In this document: positions 27,202-35,941 of the stretch, piece by piece | Layout: the number at the start of each line of letters is the position of its first letter | Numbering within the stretch: position 1 is the first letter of the stretch | DNA from: Draconibacterium sp. | Lineage (GTDB): Bacteria; Bacteroidota; Bacteroidia; Bacteroidales; Prolixibacteraceae | NCBI GenBank assembly: GCA_011620585.1 | Contig: WOYV01000050.1 | Location: 1-64,000, forward strand | DNA: 64,000 nt | Direction: 5' to 3' | Position numbers and translations under genes: made by a program | The notes under the pieces: model-generated | Database searches by the model: none | What the model was told of the DNA's origin: nothing | What the model saw: only the letters and a program-made list of their open reading frames with translations

Positions 27202-29810
27202 TGGAAAGTTTTCTGCTTTATATCGGAAAGGCAGCTTTGGCGGCCGGTGCGTTTTATTTGCTGTACCTGGCTTTGTTCCAGCGCCAGAAACATTTTTTGT
27301 TTAACCGCATTTACCTGCCGGTTTCGCTGGCGTTGAGTTTCCTGATCCCGCTGATCACTTTTACCAGCATTCGGTACATCGAAACAACCCCGGTTTCGTA
27401 CAATGGGTTTGCCTATCTCGGCGAAACCACACAACAGGTTATTGAACCTGCCATTCAGTTTCAATGGTTTCATTACGCAATCGGGATTTACCTGCTTGGT
27501 ATTTTTGGCTTTTTATCGTACCTGGTTCTTGGACATGCCAAGGCCATCGCCATTGTCAGGAAAAGCCGCTTGCAAAAACTTTTTAACGAAAAAGTAAATG
27601 TAACCTTTCGCGATGTACACCCCTTTTCGTTCTTCAACAAAATTGTGCTTTCCGAAAAAACGCTCGATAATCCCAATTTACCGATGATCGTGCAGCACGA
27701 AGCCATTCACGTTCGCGGAAAACACACGCTCGATATTCTTTTTTCCGAGATATTATTTCTCTTTCAGTGGTTTAACCCTTTTGTGTGGCTGCTAAAAGAC
27801 GCCATAAAAAACAACCTCGAATTTTTAACCGATGATGAGCTGACCCGAACCAACGACGCGCAACAGTACCAACTGGCCATGGTTGGACTGGCACACAAAC
27901 AAGGCGTGGCGCCGTTCCTGACAGCCATGAACGGCTCACAACTTAAAAACCGAATTATTATGATGAAAAAGAAAACAGAAAACAAGTACGCACTGCTTAA
28001 ACAACTGGTAGCGCTCCCGCTCCTGGCTATATTGGTCATGGGTTTGTCGAACAGGGAAGTGAAAACTGAAATTGTTCCGGCCGAAAAACAATTCTCAATT
28101 GTGGTTGATGGAAAGAAAATTCCACTTAACGATCCGGCATTTCAAAATCTCGATTTCTCCCAAAAAATCGATGGGTATGAAATCATGCTCGCACTTGGAA
28201 TTGAAGATAAAGTATTGTCGAACGGGATGAACATTGGAGACAAAGAATCTGAAATAGCTTATTATATCCACACTTCGGATTATGTTTCGGGAAGTAATCC
28301 CGAATTCGATAAACTCATTTCGCAATCTGCTGAACTGAATAAGGAAGATGCTCCGAAAAAAACATTTCACGCGGTTGATGGTAAAATTTTGAGTGAAGAA
28401 GAAGCAAAGGAACTGGATGGAAAACAATTTGAGTCGGCGGTAATATTGTTGGGTGATGACGCCGTGGAAAAATATGGCGAAGAGGCCAGGAAAGCTTCAG
28501 CGCTTGATTTAAAAACAGGAGAACCAAAGGTAAAAGTTTCTGCCAGCGAGGCTGTTAAAGAATTCTCAGTCAAAGGCAAAATCACGGATTTAAATGGCGA
28601 TCCAATATCAGGAGCCGCTGTTTTGATTAACGGAACAACGGTTGGAACCATCACCGACACGAACGGCGACTACCTGATTAAACTTGACAATAAAAACGAA
28701 ACCCTGGTGTTTGTTATGTCTGGATTCGAAAAGCAGGAAATAAGTGTACAGGGTAAAAATGTAATCAATGTGCAACTCAATACTGTTGACCAACCGAAAG
28801 AAGGGAGCATTCAAATCAGGCCATCGGATGTACCGGAAGGGCCGTATGCAGATAAATCAGGACACGGTGTTGCCATTCGTTTGAACAGCCCTTCCCAAAA
28901 CGAACCTCTTTATATTGTTGATGGTATCCCGGTTCAGGATATTAAAGCAATTGACCCGGATAACATTGAAAAAATAAACGTTTTGAAGGGAGTACAAGCG
29001 GCAGCCATTTATGGAACAAGGGGAGAGGCAAATGGGGTAATAGAAATAGCTACTAAGAAAAAAAGTACCGAAGTAAAAGAGCAACCTCTTTATGTATTGG
29101 ATGGGAAGGTAGTTCAAAATGTTGACTATCTTAATCCCGATGGAATTGAATCGATTGATGTTTTGAAAGTAGAATCGGCTACTGCTGTGTATGGCGAAAA
29201 GGGGAAAAACGGAGTTGTAGTGATTACAACAAAAGCCATGGCTGAACTAAACAAAGCAGAGCCATTGATTATTCTGGATGGAGAAAAAACAAAGATAGAT
29301 ATTAGCAGCATCAACCCGGAAGAAATCGCCTCCATCTCGGTTTTTAAAGATGCAGAAGCCATCAAAAAATATGGAGAAGATGGCAAAAATGGCGTAATTC
29401 TGATCAGGACAAAAGACTACAAAATCACTTCCGAAACTGAACTTCGCAAGTTTATTGCACAACAAATTGTTTATCCTGAAGAAGCGCGCATAAAAGGAGA
29501 AGAAGGAATAGTCCAGGGTTTCATGAAATTTGGAAAAGAGAACAAGGCAGTTGCAATTAATAGTTTTACCAAGAAAGAAAACAAGATGGTATCCATTCAT
29601 AATTATGCGCAAAAGGATATCATTAATTTGGATGACGTTGTTGTAGTTGGTCATACCGAAAACGATGCACAATTCTCTTCGAAGAATGAAGTAGAAATGC
29701 CCGATCTTACACTTGAATTAAAACGGGTTTTAGAGATGCTTCCACCAGTTGAAATTCCCGAATTCAAAGGGAAAGCGGTTGGAGTATCGGTGAAATTTGT
29801 ACTTCAGTAA
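27201..29810 (+). CDS. M56 (BlaR1-like) metallopeptidase with CarboxypepD_reg, TonB-plug-like modules and TonB C-like tail
   Basis: N-terminal TM domain, HEAIH zinc motif, FSVKGKITDLNGDPISGAAVLINGTTVGT, repeated (I/V)(V/L)DG...I(N/D)VLK..YG..G.NGV(I/V). Confidence 0.9.
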   Translation: MESFLLYIGKAALAAGAFYLLYLALFQRQKHFLFNRIYLPVSLALSFLIPLITFTSIRYIETTPVSYNGFAYLGETTQQVIEPAIQFQWFHYAIGIYLLGIFGFLSYLVLGHAKAIAIVRKSRLQKLFNEKVNVTFRDVHPFSFFNKIVLSEKTLDNPNLPMIVQHEAIHVRGKHTLDILFSEILFLFQWFNPFVWLLKDAIKNNLEFLTDDELTRTNDAQQYQLAMVGLAHKQGVAPFLTAMNGSQLKNRIIMMKKKTENKYALLKQLVALPLLAILVMGLSNREVKTEIVPAEKQFSIVVDGKKIPLNDPAFQNLDFSQKIDGYEIMLALGIEDKVLSNGMNIGDKESEIAYYIHTSDYVSGSNPEFDKLISQSAELNKEDAPKKTFHAVDGKILSEEEAKELDGKQFESAVILLGDDAVEKYGEEARKASALDLKTGEPKVKVSASEAVKEFSVKGKITDLNGDPISGAAVLINGTTVGTITDTNGDYLIKLDNKNETLVFVMSGFEKQEISVQGKNVINVQLNTVDQPKEGSIQIRPSDVPEGPYADKSGHGVAIRLNSPSQNEPLYIVDGIPVQDIKAIDPDNIEKINVLKGVQAAAIYGTRGEANGVIEIATKKKSTEVKEQPLYVLDGKVVQNVDYLNPDGIESIDVLKVESATAVYGEKGKNGVVVITTKAMAELNKAEPLIILDGEKTKIDISSINPEEIASISVFKDAEAIKKYGEDGKNGVILIRTKDYKITSETELRKFIAQQIVYPEEARIKGEEGIVQGFMKFGKENKAVAINSFTKKENKMVSIHNYAQKDIINLDDVVVVGHTENDAQFSSKNEVEMPDLTLELKRVLEMLPPVEIPEFKGKAVGVSVKFVLQ

Positions 29811-29835
29811 ACAGAAATTTATTATTCTGGGAAAC

Positions 29836-29872
29836 AGATTTTTCCCCCGATATCCATCGGGATCGAAATGAC
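29836..29872. repeat. REP-like half element (same family as 60396-60475)
   Basis: agatttttcccccgatatccatcgggatcgaaatgac closely matches the reverse complement of 60396-60432. Confidence 0.6.
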
Positions 29873-29912
29873 AATTAAATTGAAATTTAGAAGGGTTTGT
29901 TTGTTTTTCACT

Positions 29913-29994
29913 CCGTCAACCCGAACCTGATTCAGGTTCTTCATTCAAATGCATATCAATTTGAATAGATTCTGAACTAAATTCAGGATGACGG
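29913..29994. repeat. Inverted-repeat element, second family (ccgtca...tgacgg)
   Basis: ccgtcaacccgaacctgattcaggttct ... agattctgaactaaattcaggatgacgg. Confidence 0.6.
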
Positions 29995-30020
29995 TTTTAA
30001 ACTGTCTTTTTAGTAAAAAA

Positions 30021-30060
30021 GATGGCATCCGTATCTGAAACTTCTCAAACGGATGCCATC
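30021..30060 (-). terminator. Terminator hairpin downstream of GH97
   Basis: 12-bp stem gatggcatccgt/acggatgccatc, T tract on the minus strand. Confidence 0.7.
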
Positions 30061-30092
30061 CTTTCTTACAGCCTGGGGCTCGTGGCTTGAAG

Positions 30093-32042
30093 CTATTTCC
30101 TGGTAATAACAGCTACCCAGCCTCCACCCGGTGCCATGTTAACTTTTACGGTTGAGTTTGCTGTTACATCCAGGGTTTCCTGCGCAAAATCGGCCGCATG
30201 TTTGGCAGCGTTCACACCGTCTTTCCAGATTTTCATAGTGTAAGTCCCTTCTCCCAGGAAATCGAGTTCCAGGTCGAGTGAGCGCGGGTCCCAGTCGGTC
30301 ATGGCGCCCATGTACCAGGTGTTGCCCGAGCGACGGGCCACGGCAATGTAATCGCTTACTTTGGCATCCAGCACTTTTGTGTCGTCCCACACCGTTGGGA
30401 CCACTGAAAGGAATTCCATGCACCCGGGTTCGCGGTAGTAGTTCGACGGATTGTCGGCGAGCATTTGCAATGGGCTTTCAAAAACCACGTACATTCCCAG
30501 TTGATGGCAGCGGGTTCCCTGGCTCATTGGTTCGGTGAAAACCGGGTTGAAATTCGTTTTTGTTTTATTGATCATTGAACCGGGAGTAAAATCCATCGGT
30601 CCGGCCACCATACGAATAAACGGTAAAGTCAGATCGTGCTCCGGATCGGGCAGGTTCGACCATTTGGCATTTTCAAGGCCCTTCACTCCTTCGAAAGAAA
30701 TTACGTTCGGATAAGCACGATCTAATCCGGATGGTTTGTAGGCACCGTGGTAATCCACCAATAATTCCCGCTTAGCGCATTCGAGTGCACAGCGTTCATA
30801 AAAGTTAACCATCCACTGGTCGTCGCGCTGCATAAAGTCAACCTTAATTCCTTTTACACCCCATTTCTGAAATTGGTCAAGCGCTTCGGTAAGTTTATCA
30901 TCGAGCGATTTCCAGACCACCCAAAGAATAATGTCAACGTTCTTTTGTTTGCCATAATCAACCAGTTCCTGAATATTAATTTCATCCACCACGTTCAGAA
31001 CATCACCAAGGTGATACCAGCCTTCATCAAGGATGATGTAATCGAGCCCGTATTTCGAAGCAAAATCGATGTAATATTTGTAGGTGGCGTTGTTTACTCC
31101 CGATTCAAAATCAACCCCATAAATGTTATTGGCATTCCACCAGTCCCAGGCAACTTTACCGGGTTTAATCCAGTCGGTATTTTCAATTTTCTGCCTGGGA
31201 GCCAGTTTGTAGATCAGGTTCGATTGCACCAGGCCGGCATCGTTTTCAGTAATCAACATCACGCGCCACGGAAAAACGCGTGGGCCGCTGCACTGGGCAA
31301 TATAATCGGCCGTTTCCACCGGTTTAACATCGCGGTCGTTCATTGCTCGTTCCTTTAAAACCACAGGGGCAAATTTACCCACCAAAGCAAAGGGATCATT
31401 GTCGCAGCCACGCAAATACATTCCTGCGTAATCCATCAAACCCGATTCCGAAATATAGACTTTTACACTTCCACCGCCATCAACGAGCATCCCGGTCGAA
31501 CAAAAACGATCGCTACCCACGTTCGACAATTTTTCACGCAAGTATTCACGTTCCTGGTGAGTCATCATACTTTCTTCTTCGGGAAACCAAATGTTGCGGT
31601 CAGCCGGGAAAGCAAAAGTTATCACTTCATTTTTCACTTTGTAATCGCCTTTCAAATCCGAAACCCAGCGGTAGGCCACTCCTTCGTCGTAGGCTTTGAA
31701 TTCAAGCGAATGATCTTTGAAAGAAAGAGTCAACTGGTTATATTCGTCGATGATTGCTTCGTTTTTACGTTGAACAACAGGATGCAATTCCTGTGAAACC
31801 GAAGTGGTTTTGGCTTTTTTTACTTTTTCATTGTTTCCCCAAACGCTTCCGTCGGTGAGTTCCATTGCAATTTCGGAAGGAGCCACGATCCCGGTTCCAT
31901 TCAGAGTTACAGAATAAGTGGCGACTTCGTTTATTGAAATGGTGACGCTAAGTTTTCCCGAAGGCGACGTAAGCTGGTAATCTTTTGCCGAAAGGCCACT
32001 AAAAAAAAGTACAGTAACAAGTAGTAAGATAAACTTCTTCAT
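30093..32042 (-). CDS. Glycoside hydrolase family 97 (SusB-like)
   Basis: YQLTSPSGKLSVTISINE, TDWIKPGKVAWDWWNANNIYGVDFESGVNNATYKYYIDFASKYGLDYIILDEGWY. Confidence 0.92.
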   Translation of the reverse strand: MKKFILLLVTVLFFSGLSAKDYQLTSPSGKLSVTISINEVATYSVTLNGTGIVAPSEIAMELTDGSVWGNNEKVKKAKTTSVSQELHPVVQRKNEAIIDEYNQLTLSFKDHSLEFKAYDEGVAYRWVSDLKGDYKVKNEVITFAFPADRNIWFPEEESMMTHQEREYLREKLSNVGSDRFCSTGMLVDGGGSVKVYISESGLMDYAGMYLRGCDNDPFALVGKFAPVVLKERAMNDRDVKPVETADYIAQCSGPRVFPWRVMLITENDAGLVQSNLIYKLAPRQKIENTDWIKPGKVAWDWWNANNIYGVDFESGVNNATYKYYIDFASKYGLDYIILDEGWYHLGDVLNVVDEINIQELVDYGKQKNVDIILWVVWKSLDDKLTEALDQFQKWGVKGIKVDFMQRDDQWMVNFYERCALECAKRELLVDYHGAYKPSGLDRAYPNVISFEGVKGLENAKWSNLPDPEHDLTLPFIRMVAGPMDFTPGSMINKTKTNFNPVFTEPMSQGTRCHQLGMYVVFESPLQMLADNPSNYYREPGCMEFLSVVPTVWDDTKVLDAKVSDYIAVARRSGNTWYMGAMTDWDPRSLDLELDFLGEGTYTMKIWKDGVNAAKHAADFAQETLDVTANSTVKVNMAPGGGWVAVITRK

Positions 32043-32174
32043 TTTATGCGGTTTATGCCGGATTCCTTTTAAAATAGATTGATCCGGGTTGGTTTTTACT
32101 AATTTGAATGAAAAATTTGTAGCTGCAAAATACTGAATTTATCCCTATCTTCGGGTAAACTTAATACCGTAATC

Positions 32175-32906
32175 ATGCAAAAAATACTTATACTTTTTAT
32201 TGCGATGTTTTTTACGCTTGCACAAACATCGGCCAGCGAGTTCGAAAAAGATGTTTTTCAGACTTCGGGAGGAGAATTGGCGATCACTTTTATTGGTCAC
32301 GGTACACTGATGATGGAGTTCAATGGCAAAGTCATTCACATCGACCCGGTTTCGATGTTTGCTGATTATACTACTTTACCCAAAGCCGATCTTATTTTAA
32401 TCACGCACGAACACGGCGATCACCTCGACGCCAAAACGCTGGACCTTATCAAAAAGCCCGATACAAAAACTGTTCTCACCAAAACCTGCAACGAAAAATA
32501 CCAGGGAACGGATGTGATGGAGAATGGCGACACCAAAGTTTTCGGCGAAATTACAGTGGAAGCAGTGCCGGCTTACAACATCAAGAATACCCGCCCCGAT
32601 GGTGCTCCTTTTCACCCAAAAGGACAAGGAAATGGTTATGTGGCCCGTTTCGGAGATATGAAAGTTTATGTGGCCGGCGATACCGAAAATGTTCCTGAAA
32701 TGGCAAATCTAAAAGACATTGATATTGCTTTTTTACCGATGAATCTTCCGTACACCATGACACCGGCCATGTGTGCCAATGCAGCGCTCATATTCCGCCC
32801 AAAAATTTTGTACCCGTATCATTTTGGCGAAACAGATACCAGCGAATTGGTAAAACTACTAAAAGATACTACTGGAATTGAAGTTAGAATCCGGAAACTG
32901 GGATAG
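32175..32906 (+). CDS. MBL-fold metallo-hydrolase (UlaG-like)
   Basis: ITHEHGDHLDAKTLDLI, VYVAGDTENVPEM, YPYHFGETD. Confidence 0.88.
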   Translation: MQKILILFIAMFFTLAQTSASEFEKDVFQTSGGELAITFIGHGTLMMEFNGKVIHIDPVSMFADYTTLPKADLILITHEHGDHLDAKTLDLIKKPDTKTVLTKTCNEKYQGTDVMENGDTKVFGEITVEAVPAYNIKNTRPDGAPFHPKGQGNGYVARFGDMKVYVAGDTENVPEMANLKDIDIAFLPMNLPYTMTPAMCANAALIFRPKILYPYHFGETDTSELVKLLKDTTGIEVRIRKLG

Positions 32907-33032
32907 AATAACCCCTGCTATTTATATTTAAGAGTTGGCATGTACAAGAAATTTTTGCAATAAATTATTTCAGGAATTCGTGATATAATTTGCCCAACTT
33001 TTTTTAACCGGAACGTATTCAAACCTATAGGC

Positions 33033-33239
33033 TTATCCATTAGTTTTCCTACATCCCCGAGATACACAATATGAAGTAGCGGTGATTCCAATTACTGCAA
33101 AGGCGATAAGGAATGCATAAAAGATATTTTCTGATAGATTTACACAACATGACAGGAAACCCAGAAAGAGAGTGGCAAAGAATCCTAATATTCCCCAAAG
33201 GCCTAAGTTGTAACAAATTAAAACAAGTAACTTTTTCAT
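33033..33239 (-). CDS. Small hypothetical membrane protein
   Basis: 68-aa ORF with two hydrophobic stretches, no overlapping gene. Confidence 0.45.
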   Translation of the reverse strand: MKKLLVLICYNLGLWGILGFFATLFLGFLSCCVNLSENIFYAFLIAFAVIGITATSYCVSRGCRKTNG

Positions 33240-33429
33240 AATTTTAGGTATTTAAATGATTTATTTTCTTTGTACAAAAGTATACGATGAAAATGCACAA
33301 ATGTTCGTAATTATATATAATTTGTTTCGAACTTATTTGTGATATTTAAAGGATTATGAAAAATGAAGGCCACGTCAGGATGTGATATATATCACGACAA
33401 GTTGGCTTGCAACCAGAAATATTAGTAAA

Positions 33430-33860
33430 ATGGGAATTAAGAAAGAGAGTTGTCTGAACTGTACCATAAAATCAAGTATTGTTTCTATTTTGAACGAGGA
33501 CGAACTGGACGAACTTGAAAAGGGATGTTTGCAAACTGAGTTTCGGCGTGGCGAACTGATTTTTAAAGAAGGTTCGCCGGCGAATCATATCATATACCTA
33601 CGTGAAGGCTTTGTTAAACTGAGTAAACAAGGCCAGGGAGGCTGGCAGATACACTACTTTATTTTAGAGACCAGGTTTACGATGAAAATCCATTCAATTT
33701 AAATATAACTAAGATGGAGCTGGCCTCCTTTTGGAACTTCGCGTGAAAGTGTTACCCGTCTTTTTAAAGGAATTTCAGGATACAGGAATTATCTCTGTTG
33801 AGAAAAATACGATCAATTGTTGACGAAGTTAAGTTGGCGGAGATAAAACGAAAAGGGTAA
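33430..33860 (+). pseudogene. Degraded Crp/Fnr-family transcriptional regulator
   Basis: Intact cNMP-binding N-terminus, central deletion, then RLADTLLYFRDQVYDENPFNLNITKMELASF / FGTSRESVTRLFK / KEFQDTGIISVEKNTI / IVDEVKLAEIKRKG* in shifting frames. Confidence 0.8.
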
Positions 33861-33893
33861 AAAGACACTTCGTTTGTGTCTTTTTACCCTTTT
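33851..33893. terminator. Bidirectional terminator hairpin
   Basis: Perfect 18-bp stem aaaagggtaaaaagacac/gtgtctttttaccctttt, 7-nt loop, between convergent units. Confidence 0.85.
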
Positions 33894-33895
33894 TG

Positions 33896-34429
33896 TTAGT
33901 TCGTTAATAAGGTGTTGTCTGGCCGGATTAAATTAACAGTCTCTAAATGAAGTTCTGGATTATCAATAATCGAATTGAAGTCATTTACATCCACTTCTTT
34001 TCTGGCCACAAAATCGGCAGGTAAAACGGCCACCCTGAAAATTTGGTCCAGTGTTTCTGCGGGTAAAAGGTCATCCTCAGGAACTGTGAATTCTAAAAAT
34101 ATCTGGAAATCAGAAGATGTATAATCGTAGTTATATTGAATTATTCCTTCAGGCAGTACCACTGTCTGTGGAAGCAATCTCCATACATCAAGTCCATTTG
34201 CCTGTTCCCACAGAATATATACCAAAACCACATCGGTGTCATAAACCACTATATTACTGGGATAAGTGTTGTAAATTTTATAACCGTTGGGAGAAGTAAA
34301 ATCACCTTGAACCTCGAATACTGAACCTATAAATGTATCTCCATCCATTCCGGGAGGACCCGCTGGTCCTTCGCAAGCTCCTAATAATAAAGCTATTGCG
34401 ATTATCAAAATGCCTGTTGGTTTTCTCAT
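33896..34429 (-). CDS. Lipoprotein with short collagen-like GPAGPPG motif
   Basis: MRKPTGILIIAIALLLGACEGPAGPPGMDGDTF, lipobox LLGAC. Confidence 0.7.
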   Translation of the reverse strand: MRKPTGILIIAIALLLGACEGPAGPPGMDGDTFIGSVFEVQGDFTSPNGYKIYNTYPSNIVVYDTDVVLVYILWEQANGLDVWRLLPQTVVLPEGIIQYNYDYTSSDFQIFLEFTVPEDDLLPAETLDQIFRVAVLPADFVARKEVDVNDFNSIIDNPELHLETVNLIRPDNTLLTN

Positions 34430-34493
34430 GTTTCTGTAATTTTAGTTATTAATTGTTGTCTTTATCTCTATTTTATCAAGTATGGTGCCAAAA

Positions 34494-34520
34494 AAACCTC
34501 CGGCGTTTAACCGAAGGTTT
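34494..34520 (-). terminator. Terminator downstream of the Gfo/Idh/MocA gene
   Basis: Minus strand aaaccttcggttaaacgccggaggttttttt. Confidence 0.5.
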
Positions 34521-34545
34521 CTGGCTTTATCATAAATTATAAACT

Positions 34546-35901
34546 CTATTCTTCTGATCCGGGAACCGGAACTTTTGCATCGGCAATGTATCCAATGTTT
34601 CCCATTATAAATGTTTCCGGGCCTAATTTTAAGTCCGAATTCATCATTTCGTCCCAGGTAACTTCTTTTCCGGTGTAGGCCGAAACACGTCCCATTATCG
34701 CGGTCATTACCGAATTGGCAGTAGCTTCAGCCTCATTAAACGGAATGTTCTGACGGATGCAGGTAATCAGGTCTTTGTGTTCCTGAACGTACGGACTTGT
34801 TTCATGATCTTCGAAAGCAAAAAGCTGATTTCCGTTTAGATCAGTAATGGTCGAAGTTCCACCTTGAGCGGTAAACGATTTTCCTTTGGTTCCGTGGAAA
34901 ATTTCGTTAACGGCATTATCGCAACCATTTATCTGACGACACATACTTAGTACCTGTCTTCCATCGTCGAGTTCGTAGCGTACAGAAAAATTATCGTACT
35001 GATCGCCTGTTTTGCGACGTTGGCGTGAGCCAAAACCCAGCGCTTTTACCGGATGTTTCCCAAAAAACCAGTTTGCTACGTCGATATTGTGAACATGTTG
35101 CTCTACAATGTGGTCGCCCGAAAGCCAGCACCAGTTCACCCAGTCACGGATCATCCATTCCATTTCACTCCAGGTCGGGTCGTTCTCGCGGTACCAAAGC
35201 TGGTTTTGATTCCAGTATACTTCGGCCGTGCTAATTTTCCCGATGGCATTGTTAGCCAGTTCTTTGTAAACGCTAATGTATTTGTGCTGATGGCGGCGTT
35301 GTGTTCCGGTCACCACTTTTAGTCCCTGGCTGTCGGCCATTTTAGCGGCTGCCAATACCTGGCGTATCCCGGCCGGATCAACCGCCACAGGTTTTTCCAT
35401 AAACACGTGTTTGCGTGCTTTTACTGCAGCCTGAAAATGCTCGGGCCTGAATTTTGGCGGAGTGGCAAGAATAACAATGTCAACGCCTGAGTCAATCACT
35501 TTTTCGAAGGCGTCAAAACCAACAAAGCAGTTTTCAGCAGGCACTTCCACGCCGCGTTCGTTTTTTATCATTTCCCGGCAACTGTCGATTCGATCCTGGA
35601 AAACATCGCCAAGAGCAGTTACTGTGACGGTGGAACCTCCGGCTTCGAGAAAATTAACAGCAGCACCCGAACCGCGTCCGCCGCAACCAATTACCCCTGC
35701 TTTCAAAACCGGTCCATCCGGCACCTGGTCAAGCAGGGGAGGAAACACATACTCGCGTGGCTGCCAGTCGAAACTACCGCCGCCTTGCGACGATCCCCCG
35801 GCCGAACATGAAGTCAGTGGACCAATTCCAAACGCTCCGGCTGCTCCAACTACTGCAGCGCCACCTAAAAATTTTCTTCTGGAAAAATTATTTTCATTCA
35901 T
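34546..35901 (-). CDS. Gfo/Idh/MocA-family oxidoreductase with Tat signal
   Basis: NNFSRRKFLGGAAVVGAAGAFGIGPLTSC; GCGGRGSGAAVNF, MEKPVAVDPAG; internal ATG at 35901 places Tat signal at the N-terminus. Confidence 0.88.
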   Translation of the reverse strand: MNENNFSRRKFLGGAAVVGAAGAFGIGPLTSCSAGGSSQGGGSFDWQPREYVFPPLLDQVPDGPVLKAGVIGCGGRGSGAAVNFLEAGGSTVTVTALGDVFQDRIDSCREMIKNERGVEVPAENCFVGFDAFEKVIDSGVDIVILATPPKFRPEHFQAAVKARKHVFMEKPVAVDPAGIRQVLAAAKMADSQGLKVVTGTQRRHQHKYISVYKELANNAIGKISTAEVYWNQNQLWYRENDPTWSEMEWMIRDWVNWCWLSGDHIVEQHVHNIDVANWFFGKHPVKALGFGSRQRRKTGDQYDNFSVRYELDDGRQVLSMCRQINGCDNAVNEIFHGTKGKSFTAQGGTSTITDLNGNQLFAFEDHETSPYVQEHKDLITCIRQNIPFNEAEATANSVMTAIMGRVSAYTGKEVTWDEMMNSDLKLGPETFIMGNIGYIADAKVPVPGSEE

Positions 35902-35941
35902 AATATCAGTATTTTGGTTTAGTTCAACGCTATCAAAGGTA

